A DNA stretch of 64,000 nt, taken from positions 90,009-154,008 of the forward strand of contig NZ_FNWO01000012.1 in the NCBI RefSeq assembly GCF_900108475.1, given 5' to 3'. The position numbers and the translations under genes are program-made. This stretch comes from Magnetospirillum fulvum (lineage in GTDB: Bacteria; Pseudomonadota; Alphaproteobacteria; Rhodospirillales; Magnetospirillaceae). A model generated the notes under the pieces. It was not told where the DNA came from, did no database searches, and saw only the letters and a program-made list of their open reading frames with translations. Positions 18,341 to 25,689 of this stretch are shown here, piece by piece (the stretch's first letter is position 1; every line of letters starts with the position of its first letter).

Positions 18341-18360
18341 ACACACAAAATCACACACAA
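18341..18360 (+). repeat. Left copy of a 20-bp CA-rich repeat (candidate integrase arm site)
   Basis: Identical over 20 bases to 27776-27795 and in the same orientation. Both copies lie inside the element, close to its attachment cores, where tyrosine integrases usually bind arm-type sites. Confidence 0.55.
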
Positions 18361-18389
18361 CGCTCGACAGCAGCGGGCGGACATGGCCG

Positions 18390-18752
18390 CTATTTGGTGC
18401 GGATGTTTCCCACGGATTTTACCTGAAGGAGGTGAGCGCAATCACCGTCTTTGTTCCACACGGTCGATCCCACCCCCCAGTAGAAACGATGTAGCGGGGC
18501 CTCCTTGTAGGTGCCCTCAGAATTTTTTCCGACTTTCGTAAAAAGAACAACGTAGTCACCCTTCTTTATTGACTTCTTCTGAAAATGATACATATGGCAG
18601 TGCCTATTTGTAATTGTTCCATCGCTTGCATATGTATTGTCACAGATGATGTACGCATTGAGTTGGCAATCGGCGTCTGCCTGTAGCAGTACGTTCTCTT
18701 TATCCAGGTCTCCAGCGTTGTAGATCGCAAGAAGTTTGAGTGTCATACCCAT
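18390..18752 (-). CDS. Hypothetical protein (120 aa), AT-rich cargo gene
   Basis: The start at 18752 (MGMTLKLLAIYNAGDLDKEN) follows GGGAG. The product looks like a compact beta-rich domain: VLLQADADCQLNAYIICDNT, a His-rich stretch TNRHCHMYHF, KKGDYVVLFTKVGKN and a closing FYWGVGSTVWNKDGDCAHLL. It resembles a widely scattered family of small proteins on mobile DNA for which I know no function. Its GC is the lowest of the left part of the element and its codon use differs from the genes to its right, suggesting a separate acquisition. Confidence 0.65.
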   Translation of the reverse strand: MGMTLKLLAIYNAGDLDKENVLLQADADCQLNAYIICDNTYASDGTITNRHCHMYHFQKKSIKKGDYVVLFTKVGKNSEGTYKEAPLHRFYWGVGSTVWNKDGDCAHLLQVKSVGNIRTK

Positions 18753-18936
18753 CTGTCTCCCGTGCTTGGTACGGCTACCTATGCCGCCATTACGACGGCT
18801 ATAGTAGATCATGGCAAAACATCGCCGCACAATCAGAAAGTGCAATAGCACGATGCCAACTTCCCCCGATGTTTGGCCCAAAAATGTCAGCGGGTATCAG
18901 GATTATGGTAAGGGGGCTACTCCCCCCTCGGGGGGC

Positions 18937-19077
18937 CTCTGGCCCACCTTCAACACCTCTCCCATCCGCGTGGTGACCATCGACGGCGGCTCCTGGCTCG
19001 TGGCGAAGGACGGCGCCTATGTCATGGGCGAGGCCATTGACAGCCACCCCAGGACGTCATTACAAATCTCTCAATGA
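18937..19077 (+). pseudogene. Truncated BRO-N antirepressor fragment
   Basis: The frame reads LWPTFNTSPIRVVTIDGG then SWLVAKDGAYVMGEAI, clearly the start of a BRO-N domain. Compare TFKTHNVRTVTIEGEPWFVA in the intact protein at 21471. It lacks its own good start, and its homology ends after about 30 residues at the stop at 19077. It is a decayed or recombined copy directly upstream of the serine recombinase gene. Confidence 0.6.
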
Positions 19078-19099
19078 ACGGAGAGAGGAGTGTAAGAAC

Positions 19100-19756
19100 G
19101 TGCGGTTCGTTGCTTACTACCGGGTCAGCACCGACAAGCAAGGGCAGTCCGGGCTTGGCCTCGAAGCTCAGAAGGAAGCCGTCCGGGTCTTCCTGGCGGG
19201 CAAGGGTTGGCCCCCGGTGGCTGAGTTCGTCGAGGTGGAGAGCGGCAGGAAGTCTGACCGTGCCCAACTTGCCGCCGCCCTGGCCGTCTGCCGCCTCCAC
19301 AAGGCCACCCTGGTCATTGCCAAGCTGGACAGGCTGGCCCGCAATGCCGCCTTCCTGCTGAACCTCCGGGATGCTGGGGTGGACTTTGTCGCCTGCGACA
19401 TGCCCGACGCCAACCGGCTGACCGTGGGCATCATGGCCCTGGTAGCAGAGGACGAGGCCGAGAGGATCAGCGCCCGCACGAAGGCCGCTCTGGCCGCTGC
19501 GAAGGCCCGTGGGGTCAAGATGGGCGGGTTCAGGGGGTATGCCCCCACCGACGAAGACCGCGCCCAGGCGGCCCAGGCGAAGCGGGAGAAGGCCAAGCGT
19601 CCCGACCTGTTGCCTATCATCGACGCCATCCGGGCCGAGGGGATCACTAGCGCCAGCGGCATTGCCCGTGCCCTGAACGAGCGCGGCATCCCGACCAGCC
19701 GGGGCGGGCAGTGGCAGGCGGTGCAGGTTCAGCGGTTCCTGGCCCTGGTGGGGTGA
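19100..19756 (+). CDS. Serine recombinase (resolvase/invertase family)
   Basis: 218 residues. GTG start at 19100 behind GAGAGGAG; the first residues FVAYYRVSTDKQGQSGLGLE hold the catalytic Ser (STDKQ, near residue 10). The Arg-rich active-site region VIAKLDRLARNAAFLLNL and the E-helix VAEDEAERISARTKAALAAAK follow, then a C-terminal HTH (ITSASGIARALNERGIPTSR). The size fits a resolvase/invertase, not a large serine integrase. It could rearrange or resolve the element; the target site is unknown. The two iteron-like repeats just downstream are candidate sites. Confidence 0.88.
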   Translation: MRFVAYYRVSTDKQGQSGLGLEAQKEAVRVFLAGKGWPPVAEFVEVESGRKSDRAQLAAALAVCRLHKATLVIAKLDRLARNAAFLLNLRDAGVDFVACDMPDANRLTVGIMALVAEDEAERISARTKAALAAAKARGVKMGGFRGYAPTDEDRAQAAQAKREKAKRPDLLPIIDAIRAEGITSASGIARALNERGIPTSRGGQWQAVQVQRFLALVG

Positions 19757-19777
19757 AGTGGTCGGCTGGTGGTGTCC

Positions 19778-19822
19778 CCAGATTTGGGGATACCCCCAAC
19801 CAGATTTGGGGATACCCACCAA
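19778..19822 (+). repeat. Two tandem 22-23-bp repeats with internal palindrome
   Basis: Two head-to-tail units (19778-19799 and 19800-19822), each CCAGATTTGGGGATACC followed by C/A-rich bases; a partial third CCAG follows. Each unit contains the near-palindrome CCCAGATTTGGG. They lie between the 3' ends of the serine recombinase and the converging regulator, so they may be a recombination site, operator or terminator. Confidence 0.6.
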
Positions 19823-19850
19823 CCAGCCCGCATCCGGCCCGATGTCCCCG

Positions 19851-20180
19851 TTAAGGCCGGGCCTCCTGCTGCCCCATGCGTTGGCCGCAAACGCGCCGAA
19901 GAAACGCTTCGCCCTTTCGGGTCGGGTACACTTCGAAGGCCCGTGCGTCAGTCGGACAGCGTACCGCAGCCACGAAGCCTCCGGTTTCTTCCAGGTAGTG
20001 TACGTGTCGCCATACCGTGGTCTGTGCCAGGGAGAGGCGCTGTTCAAGCTCTGCCATCCTGATCCCTGGACTGTCACCAATCATCAACAGAACTGACAAA
20101 CGGGATAACGGCCATGCGGGGTATGTATTTCGAACCTCCTGCAAGCCATCAACAAACCCTGCCAATTCCTTATGCGCCAT
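19851..20180 (-). CDS. MarR-like winged-helix regulator (109 aa)
   Basis: The start at 20180 (MAHKELAGFVDGLQEVRNTY) is the most family-like. PLSRLSVLLMIGDSPGIRMAELEQRLSLAQTTVWRHVHYLEETGGF is a standard winged helix-turn-helix (given in words: recognition helix around AQTTVWRHVHYLEE), followed by a basic wing ending in PTRKGEAFL. Probably the element's own transcription regulator; it reads leftward, against the antirepressor block. A MarR-type fold is clear, the ligand is not. Confidence 0.75.
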   Translation of the reverse strand: MAHKELAGFVDGLQEVRNTYPAWPLSRLSVLLMIGDSPGIRMAELEQRLSLAQTTVWRHVHYLEETGGFVAAVRCPTDARAFEVYPTRKGEAFLRRVCGQRMGQQEARP

Positions 20181-20395
20181 TTCTGTATCTCGATTTTGTG
20201 ATTTCCAACCATCTATGATTGATTGGGTCTTGTTGCGGTGCCAAGAGGAAGTTTTGGTCGATGCCAAAACCCCGGAGGGGGTAGGCACCAATGCCTATAT
20301 GTCATTGGAATTGAATTGTTTTTTGTGATTGATCCGCCCATTGGCAGGCCCGCATTCTGTCCCCACAGCCCACCATCAAACAGGGGAAAAATCTA

Positions 20396-20581
20396 ATGAT
20401 GTTCAAGACCAGCCAGTTCGAGATCGACATGGACACCACCGGCCTCTTCGTCCGTCTTGCCCGCCTGGGGGCGCTGGACCTGACCTTTCGTTCCCCGGTC
20501 AAGACGTGGTCCGCTTGGCGTGATGGGGAAGCATTCTGGTTCAGCCTGGGGCGGGTGCGGGGGGTCGTTAACGCGGGCTGA
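20396..20581 (+). CDS. Small hypothetical protein (61 aa)
   Basis: ATG at 20396 follows AGGGGAAAAATCTA. The product (MMFKTSQFEIDMDTTGLFVR then LARLGALDLTF) looks like a short beta-rich domain with no recognised family, ending in VNAG. Its position after the divergent regulator and good ribosome site suggest a real early gene of the element. The 286 bases after it contain a DnaA box and operator-like palindromes. Confidence 0.5.
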   Translation: MMFKTSQFEIDMDTTGLFVRLARLGALDLTFRSPVKTWSAWRDGEAFWFSLGRVRGVVNAG

Positions 20582-20767
20582 TCCCAAGCCCCGGTAAAGA
20601 GTGCTTCGACCATAGCTTCTCTTGCCCCAGCCCTCGCCGGTTCACCCTGGCGGGGGCTTCGTCTGTCTGCGGCCTCCATTTCCTCCTGGGAGGCTCACAG
20701 GCGGGCTTCTGGCGGGTAGTGGAGCGGGTGGTCTTTCCTTGGTCGGGATGGTCTGGAGTTGTTGAAG

Positions 20768-20776
20768 TTATCCACA
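20768..20776 (+). promoter_or_regulatory. Perfect DnaA box TTATCCACA
   Basis: Exact match to the consensus DnaA box, directly followed by the 23-bp repeat shared with 22212. A second near-match (TTATCCACC) lies at 25317-25325. A single box can occur by chance, but the intergenic placement in a mobile element is suggestive. Confidence 0.4.
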
Positions 20777-20799
20777 GATTAGGTTGCGCCATCGATAGA
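20777..20799 (+). repeat. 23-bp intergenic repeat, copy 1
   Basis: GATTAGGTTGCGCCATCGAT plus three bases; 21 of 23 bases match 22212-22234. Both copies stand upstream of plus-strand phage-type genes, as a shared operator or leader would. Confidence 0.55.
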
Positions 20800-20822
20800 G
20801 GGCGGGGGTGAAGCTTATATGA

Positions 20823-20859
20823 AGGTTACAATGAAAGGATAACCTAAGTCTAATTTAGG
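20823..20859 (+). promoter_or_regulatory. Operator-like overlapping palindromes before the DUF3102-BRO gene
   Basis: AGGTTA (20823-20828) faces TAACCT (20840-20845), and CCTAA (20843-20847) faces TTAGG (20855-20859), overlapping. This AT-rich patch is the likely promoter-operator of the antirepressor block. Confidence 0.4.
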
Positions 20860-20927
20860 GTTGCCTTATGGTTTTTACCCCATACCACCTTCACTTCATC
20901 TTCCATCGAAGACCTAACAAGGGGGGG

Positions 20928-22196
20928 GTGAATAGGAAGGGTGAGGGGGGGCCTAATGTTCGCTCGTCTGTGTCTGGGTATCTGTTTGTCCCCACCATCC
21001 GCCCCCTCGACCGACTTGCCCGCTGCATCAACGAGCAACAGGCACAGATCGAAGCCAATGCCAGGAACATGCTGTTCTTCGCCAAGGTGGCCGGAGAACT
21101 GCTGATCGAGGTGAAGAAGCAACTCCCCCACGGCCAGTTCAAGGCGTGGATTGAGGTCAACACCAAGGTCAGTTATCGGCAGGCTGCGAAGTACATGCAG
21201 ATCGCCAAAAGTGCCCCACAGGGCACCTTTGACCCCGGTATGGGGATCAACGCCTTCCTTGAGCAGTACGCCCAGGAGCGCCCGACCGCATCCCCCAAGT
21301 CCAACCTCCCGACCTTCACCGAGTACGCCGCCGAGTACGCCCTGAAGATCGCCACCCGGCCCCTGGATGGCTCCGAGAAAATGACCACCCCCGCCCACCC
21401 CCGTCCAGCCTCACCCCACCCCACCGCAACACGGGATGCAACAAGGGGGAGGCACGAAAGGAACCTGACGATGAACACCGAACTGAACACCTTCACCTTC
21501 AAGACCCACAACGTCCGCACGGTCACCATTGAGGGCGAGCCGTGGTTCGTGGCGAAGGACGTGTTCGACGCCCTCGGCTACCCCTACTGCTCCCACGGGC
21601 AGGTGATCGGAAAGTTGGAGGGTGAGGGGGTATCCCTGCATCCAATTCAGGGATCACGCCGCAGCTATCCGATGACGATCATCAACGAGCCGGGCCTGTA
21701 CAAGATCATCCTCCGCTCCGACAAACCCCAGGCCAAGCCGTTTCAGGACTGGGTGACGAAGGAAGTCCTCCCGGCGATCCGCAAAACCGGCTCGTATTCG
21801 CTCCAGGAAGGGCAGGCGATGCCCTTGCCCTCGTCCATGGCCGAAGTCCTCCGGGGCTATGCAAAGGCCCTCCTGGACCTCGCCACGAGCGAGGAAGAGA
21901 AGGCCAATCTGTCCGCCCAGGTCGAGCGCCTGACACCCAAGGCCAAGTTCGTGGACGAATTGATCGATCGCGAGGACGAGATGACCATGAAGGAGGCGGC
22001 TGGCCTCCTGAAGACCGGCGAACAGACCCTTCGCTTCGCCTTGAAGGACGCCAAGGTGTTGTTCCGGGAGCAGGGTACAGGCCCTTACATGCCCTACGCT
22101 GAATATGTGAAGGCCGGGTACTTCCGGGTTAGCCGCAAGCTGCACGGCCCCAACGTCCAGCGCATCGCCAAGTTGGCAGAGGTGTCCCCCTCCTGA
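20928..22196 (+). CDS. DUF3102-BRO-N-KilAC fusion protein (phage antirepressor type)
   Basis: One uninterrupted frame with three modules: DUF3102 (about residues 20-85, MLFFAKVAGELLIEVKKQL and TKVSYRQAAKYMQIAK), a Pro-rich linker, BRO-N (from residue 182, TFKTHNVRTVTIEGEPWFVA then KDVFDALGYPY), and a KilAC-like C-terminal DNA-binding domain (EMTMKEAAGLLKTGEQTLRF). BRO/KilAC proteins inactivate phage repressors or bind DNA. An internal ATG at 21471 behind AAAGGA would give the BRO-KilAC part alone, so two products are plausible. GTG 20928 is my start; ATG 20868 is an alternative without a clear ribosome site. Confidence 0.8.
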   Translation: MNRKGEGGPNVRSSVSGYLFVPTIRPLDRLARCINEQQAQIEANARNMLFFAKVAGELLIEVKKQLPHGQFKAWIEVNTKVSYRQAAKYMQIAKSAPQGTFDPGMGINAFLEQYAQERPTASPKSNLPTFTEYAAEYALKIATRPLDGSEKMTTPAHPRPASPHPTATRDATRGRHERNLTMNTELNTFTFKTHNVRTVTIEGEPWFVAKDVFDALGYPYCSHGQVIGKLEGEGVSLHPIQGSRRSYPMTIINEPGLYKIILRSDKPQAKPFQDWVTKEVLPAIRKTGSYSLQEGQAMPLPSSMAEVLRGYAKALLDLATSEEEKANLSAQVERLTPKAKFVDELIDREDEMTMKEAAGLLKTGEQTLRFALKDAKVLFREQGTGPYMPYAEYVKAGYFRVSRKLHGPNVQRIAKLAEVSPS

Positions 22197-22211
22197 GAAT
22201 GGTTATCGGCT

Positions 22212-22234
22212 GATTAGGTTGCACCATCGACAGA
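22212..22234 (+). repeat. 23-bp intergenic repeat, copy 2
   Basis: GATTAGGTTGCACCATCGAC plus three bases; partner of 20777-20799. It lies between the fusion gene and the 54-aa gene at 22284. Confidence 0.55.
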
Positions 22235-22283
22235 CCAAAGCGGGGCCTCAGTGCCTCCGCGCAACCCAACACCGAGAGACACC

Positions 22284-22448
22284 ATGAATACCACCGCCGC
22301 CCTCGTCACTATCGCGGACACTCAGGTTCCCGCCGCCGTCAACCAATCGGCTTCCCCCGTCGTCACCGTCAAGGACAACGCCGTCGTCGCCAAGGCCGAG
22401 ACCGTCGCCCTGAAGAAGGGCCTCTCCACCAAGCAGATCAAGGGCTGA
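22284..22448 (+). CDS. Small protein sharing the N-module of the downstream antirepressor (54 aa)
   Basis: ATG at 22284. The first 20 residues (TTAALVTIADTQVPAAV) are nearly identical to residues about 204-220 of the protein at 23922 (TTNALVTIADTQVPAAV), at DNA as well as protein level. The rest (TVKDNAVVAKAETVALKKGL) is not related to the antirepressor. It looks like a module copied or left behind by recombination. It ends 4 bases before the next start, so it is in the same operon. Function unknown. Confidence 0.55.
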   Translation: MNTTAALVTIADTQVPAAVNQSASPVVTVKDNAVVAKAETVALKKGLSTKQIKG

Positions 22449-22452
22449 CCCC

Positions 22453-23064
22453 ATGACCATCTCCAACGTGGATCGTGCCGCCGTCATCAAGTCCCTCGCG
22501 AACAAGGCCGATCAGGTCAGCCGGGAGGGACTGGAGACCTACCGGGAGATCGGTGGTCACCTGAACCGTGAGAAGGACATTCGGAAGGAGGATAAGCGCC
22601 GGAACTTCAAATCCTGGTGCGAGGGGGAGGCGCTGCCCTTCTCCTATAAATGGGCCACCCTGCTCATGAAGCTCGACACCGAGTGGGACAAGATCGAGGT
22701 CATCAAAGGTGAACCTGGGTTCACTTTTGAGCCGACCCACAACACGGTTAAGGGTTCCCTCGCCCTCCTGAAGCCCAAGCCGATCCAGCCCAAGGATGCC
22801 GAACGCATCGCCAAGCTTGCCGAGGTGTCCCCTGATCGGGGGTCGTCAGAGGCCGAGGTGGAGGTGGCCAAGCGGCAGATCGAGAAGATGGCCGAGCTGT
22901 ACAACACCACCCCGGAGAAGGTGGTCACCTCGGCCAGGAAGAAGGTCGAGAAGATCGAACTGATGGAGTGCGTCGCCGATCAGGAGAGACAGGCCGAGCA
23001 AGACCTTCTCAACGAGATCGAGCGTCTTCAGGCCCTCCTCGACAAGCACGGCATCCCATACTGA
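22453..23064 (+). CDS. Hypothetical phage-type protein (203 aa), DUF3102-like, coiled C-terminus
   Basis: ATG at 22453. The N-terminal part (GLETYREIGGHLNREKDIRK, then FKSWCEGEALPFSYKWATLL) resembles DUF3102-type proteins. The centre carries DAERIAKLAEVSPD, a near copy of the last residues of the fusion protein at 20928 (NVQRIAKLAEVSPS). The C-terminus is a charged helix/coiled coil (VADQERQAEQDLLNEIERLQ). Probably DNA-binding or replication-accessory, but unproven. Confidence 0.65.
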   Translation: MTISNVDRAAVIKSLANKADQVSREGLETYREIGGHLNREKDIRKEDKRRNFKSWCEGEALPFSYKWATLLMKLDTEWDKIEVIKGEPGFTFEPTHNTVKGSLALLKPKPIQPKDAERIAKLAEVSPDRGSSEAEVEVAKRQIEKMAELYNTTPEKVVTSARKKVEKIELMECVADQERQAEQDLLNEIERLQALLDKHGIPY

Positions 23065-23082
23065 AAACGATAGGTACTGACC

Positions 23083-23715
23083 ATGGACTACATCCGCCGT
23101 GTCACTGACTTGGAAACCGGGGAGGTGAAGTCTATCAGTCTGGGGGAACACCTGACCTTCACCGAGGCGGCGACCAAGTTCAGCGTCACCCGTCCGACCC
23201 TCGTCAAGGTCTTGCTCCAACTGGGCTTGGTCCAGAAGGAATACGACACCGTGGCGCGGGAGAACCGTTACCGCCTCCATCCCGAGGCCGAGAAGAAGAG
23301 GCTGGGCAAGCGATTGATGGGGCCTCATGGCCCCTTCGATGTTCTTGGCCCGTCAGCCTTGGAGTGGATCGAGGCCGACCTGAAGGCCATCCTCGCCGCC
23401 AGCACCTTCGACCGAGCCACCGTCACGGCCCTTCAGGCCCTCGACGCCTATGATGCGGAACGCTTCACCAAGCTTGATGTCGAGGGCAAGGTCTTGTGGC
23501 TGGTTCACCACTTCCCGGACCTACCCGTCCGTCAGATGGCGCAGGGCCTGGGGGTCAGCGAGAGGCTCGTTCACCGCTACCTGACCAAGCGGCGGGATCA
23601 GCTTGAGCGGGCTAGGAAGAGGATGGGGGGGAGGTCTTCACCCCAGACCAGCCGGAAGCGGAGCCTGAAGCCGAACCCGAGGCGGACCGGCAAGCCCTCG
23701 CCGCGTGACCCCTGA
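23083..23715 (+). CDS. Helix-turn-helix regulator (210 aa)
   Basis: ATG at 23083. Two HTH-like parts: LTFTEAATKFSVTRPTLVKV (residues 24-43) and a second near 155-180 (PVRQMAQGLGVSERLVHRYL). The central domain (LGPSALEWIEADLKAILAAS) is unrecognised, and the tail is very basic (KRMGGRSSPQTSRKRSLKP). Likely a transcription regulator or DNA-binding initiator of the element. Fourth gene of the cluster starting at 20928, with short gaps. Confidence 0.65.
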   Translation: MDYIRRVTDLETGEVKSISLGEHLTFTEAATKFSVTRPTLVKVLLQLGLVQKEYDTVARENRYRLHPEAEKKRLGKRLMGPHGPFDVLGPSALEWIEADLKAILAASTFDRATVTALQALDAYDAERFTKLDVEGKVLWLVHHFPDLPVRQMAQGLGVSERLVHRYLTKRRDQLERARKRMGGRSSPQTSRKRSLKPNPRRTGKPSPRDP

Positions 23716-23921
23716 GGTCGGCCTTGAGGTCGTAGTTATTACAGGCGGTGTGAACACCCCCGAAACAGACCCATCCGCCGCCTGACCCCGGCGGGGCTGT
23801 CCGTCCAGCCCGCCACCGTGACCAACCCACCCCACGTCGAGACACGCCCCGGCCCCGCACAGGATGCCGGTCGATGGTGCTCGTCTCGGCGTAGGTGTCA
23901 TCCAACAAGGACATCTCCACC

Positions 23922-25313
23922 ATGAACCATCATCGCCACGGCCCGAGCGGTCGGCTCTGCTCGGTGCCCGGCTGCACCGCCTCGGCCAGGAACGATCATT
24001 CCCACCTCTGCGAGGCCCACCGCCAGCGACAGCGCCGACATGGGCACGTCCGACAGCGGGGGATCATCGACAAGGACACCACCGGCCAGCTTGCCGTCGC
24101 CCTGCACCAGCTTCACGCCCTGCTGGGGGACCGTGCCCGCCAGTCCGTCGCCGACGCCCGCAGCGGCAGGCCGGGCAGCAAGTGGGAGAGGATCGCCGGG
24201 CAGGAGGTGGCGAAGGTGGTCGAGGTCACCGACGCCCTCGATTGCGCCGCCCTGGTCGCCGGGCTGTTCCTGCTGCGGGACGAGGAACCGGGGCAGTTCG
24301 TCAGCGAAGATGGCTTCCGGTTCCAGCTTGCCCGGCTGTTCCGCGCCCAGACGGACCTTGCGTTCGGCAGCTACTGGGATCAGGAGGCGGGAAAGGTCAA
24401 GACGGTCTATCGGGACTTGGCCCCCCGTACCACCGCCGCTCTTGCCCGCTGGGTGGTCGATGCCTACGCCCGCCTCGTCGGCCATGTCGTCGCCTGGGAT
24501 CGGCAGGAACGGACCCGACAGGCCGAAGCCACCGCTACCACCAACGCCCTCGTCACCATCGCCGACACCCAGGTTCCTGCCGCAGTGACCCAGGAGGGCA
24601 AGGTTTACTTCTCCCCGAAAGCCATCTGCGAAAGCCTGGGGATCGACTGGTCCAGCCAGCGGGCCAAGATCATGACCGACGCGGTCCTTTCCTCAACCGT
24701 GGTGGAGATCACCATGGTTGCCCAGGACGGGAAGCAGCGCCTGATGACCATGCTCCCCAAGGAGATGGCCCCCGGCTGGCTGTTCACCATCAAGAAGGTC
24801 TCCCCCGAGGTTCAGGACAAGCTGAACCGCTTCCGCCTGGAGTGCTTCGTTGCCCTCGATACGTGGTTCAACAAGGGGCTGCGGAATGACGATGAGGTGA
24901 TGGAAGCCTACCGCGTCCCCCAGTCCTACAAGGAAGCCCTGCTCGCCCTGGTCGCCGCCGAGGAGGAGAAGGAACGGTTGGTCCTGGAGAACCAGAAGCT
25001 CCTGCCGAAGGCCGACGCCTGGACCCGCCTGTGTGACGCAGACGGGGCGATCACGTCTTCCGTTCTTGCCTCCACCATCGGAGTTCGTTCCGCCCAAGCC
25101 TTGCACACGTTCCTACATGAGCGCGGCATTATCAGGCCCATGCGCACCCGTGCGGGAAAGAACGCCGGATGGCTACCGACTGCCGCCTATTCCGAAAAGG
25201 GTTACCACCGCACCACGACCGAGGAACACGGCGGGATTGTTAGACATCACACCCGTTGGACCCCTGCCGGAGCAGCCTTCATTGCTGAACTGATGAAGGC
25301 GAAAGAAGCCTGA
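23922..25313 (+). CDS. Phage antirepressor: novel N-domain + P22_AR_N + KilAC/ANT (463 aa)
   Basis: ATG at 23922 (GTG 23895 possible). Residues 1-200 hold a possible zinc motif (CSVPGC...HSHLCEAH) and a helical domain I do not recognise. Residues about 205-320 match the P22 antirepressor N-domain: YFSPKAICESLGIDWSSQRA and NRFRLECFVALDTWFNKGL. The C-terminal part is KilAC-like (EEKERLVLENQKLLPKADAW; EHGGIVRHHTRWTPAGAAF). Antirepressors antagonise a repressor of the host phage, which would suit a satellite. A strong terminator follows, so this ends the cluster. Confidence 0.82.
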   Translation: MNHHRHGPSGRLCSVPGCTASARNDHSHLCEAHRQRQRRHGHVRQRGIIDKDTTGQLAVALHQLHALLGDRARQSVADARSGRPGSKWERIAGQEVAKVVEVTDALDCAALVAGLFLLRDEEPGQFVSEDGFRFQLARLFRAQTDLAFGSYWDQEAGKVKTVYRDLAPRTTAALARWVVDAYARLVGHVVAWDRQERTRQAEATATTNALVTIADTQVPAAVTQEGKVYFSPKAICESLGIDWSSQRAKIMTDAVLSSTVVEITMVAQDGKQRLMTMLPKEMAPGWLFTIKKVSPEVQDKLNRFRLECFVALDTWFNKGLRNDDEVMEAYRVPQSYKEALLALVAAEEEKERLVLENQKLLPKADAWTRLCDADGAITSSVLASTIGVRSAQALHTFLHERGIIRPMRTRAGKNAGWLPTAAYSEKGYHRTTTEEHGGIVRHHTRWTPAGAAFIAELMKAKEA

Positions 25314-25341
25314 CGGCTTATCCACCTATCCCTCCCAAACA

Positions 25342-25375
25342 AAAAGGGCTGATGCCGCATGGTGTCGGCCCTTTT
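25342..25375 (+). terminator. Rho-independent terminator after the antirepressor cluster
   Basis: AAAAGGGC (25342-25349) pairs with GCCCTTTT (25367-25374), with further pairing inside (GATGCCGCATGGTGTC), followed by GTTTTC. It separates the antirepressor cluster from the gp14-like region. Confidence 0.8.
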
Positions 25376-25424
25376 GTTTTCTTAATCCGCCCCCTCAACT
25401 GTCCATAAAAAGGATCATCCGGCC

Positions 25425-25685
25425 ATGACCGAAGTGAAACTTTACAACCCCCGTTCCCACGCTACCCGTACCGGCAAGTTCCGCCTGACCCCATACCAGT
25501 ATCACCGCCTGGGGGTGCTTCTCTCCCGGTATAGCGCCCTTATCGGTCGGGAAGTCTCTCAATCCGTGGTCTTTGCCCGTGCCACGGACCTTCTTACCGA
25601 CCACCTCGAAGCCCTGCTGTCGGCCCACTCCATGGAGGCCGTCAGGGACACCGAGCTTGCTGCGTTACATCGGGCGATGGGGTGA
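25425..25685 (+). CDS. Small basic hypothetical protein (86 aa)
   Basis: ATG at 25425. The sequence (LTPYQYHRLGVLLSRYSALI, then GREVSQSVVFARATDLLTDH) looks helical with a possible ribbon-helix-helix-like arrangement, but I cannot assign a family. It overlaps no other gene and ends 4 bases before the gp14-like gene, so the two are probably co-transcribed and may work together. Confidence 0.55.
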   Translation: MTEVKLYNPRSHATRTGKFRLTPYQYHRLGVLLSRYSALIGREVSQSVVFARATDLLTDHLEALLSAHSMEAVRDTELAALHRAMG

Positions 25686-25689
25686 CGAG

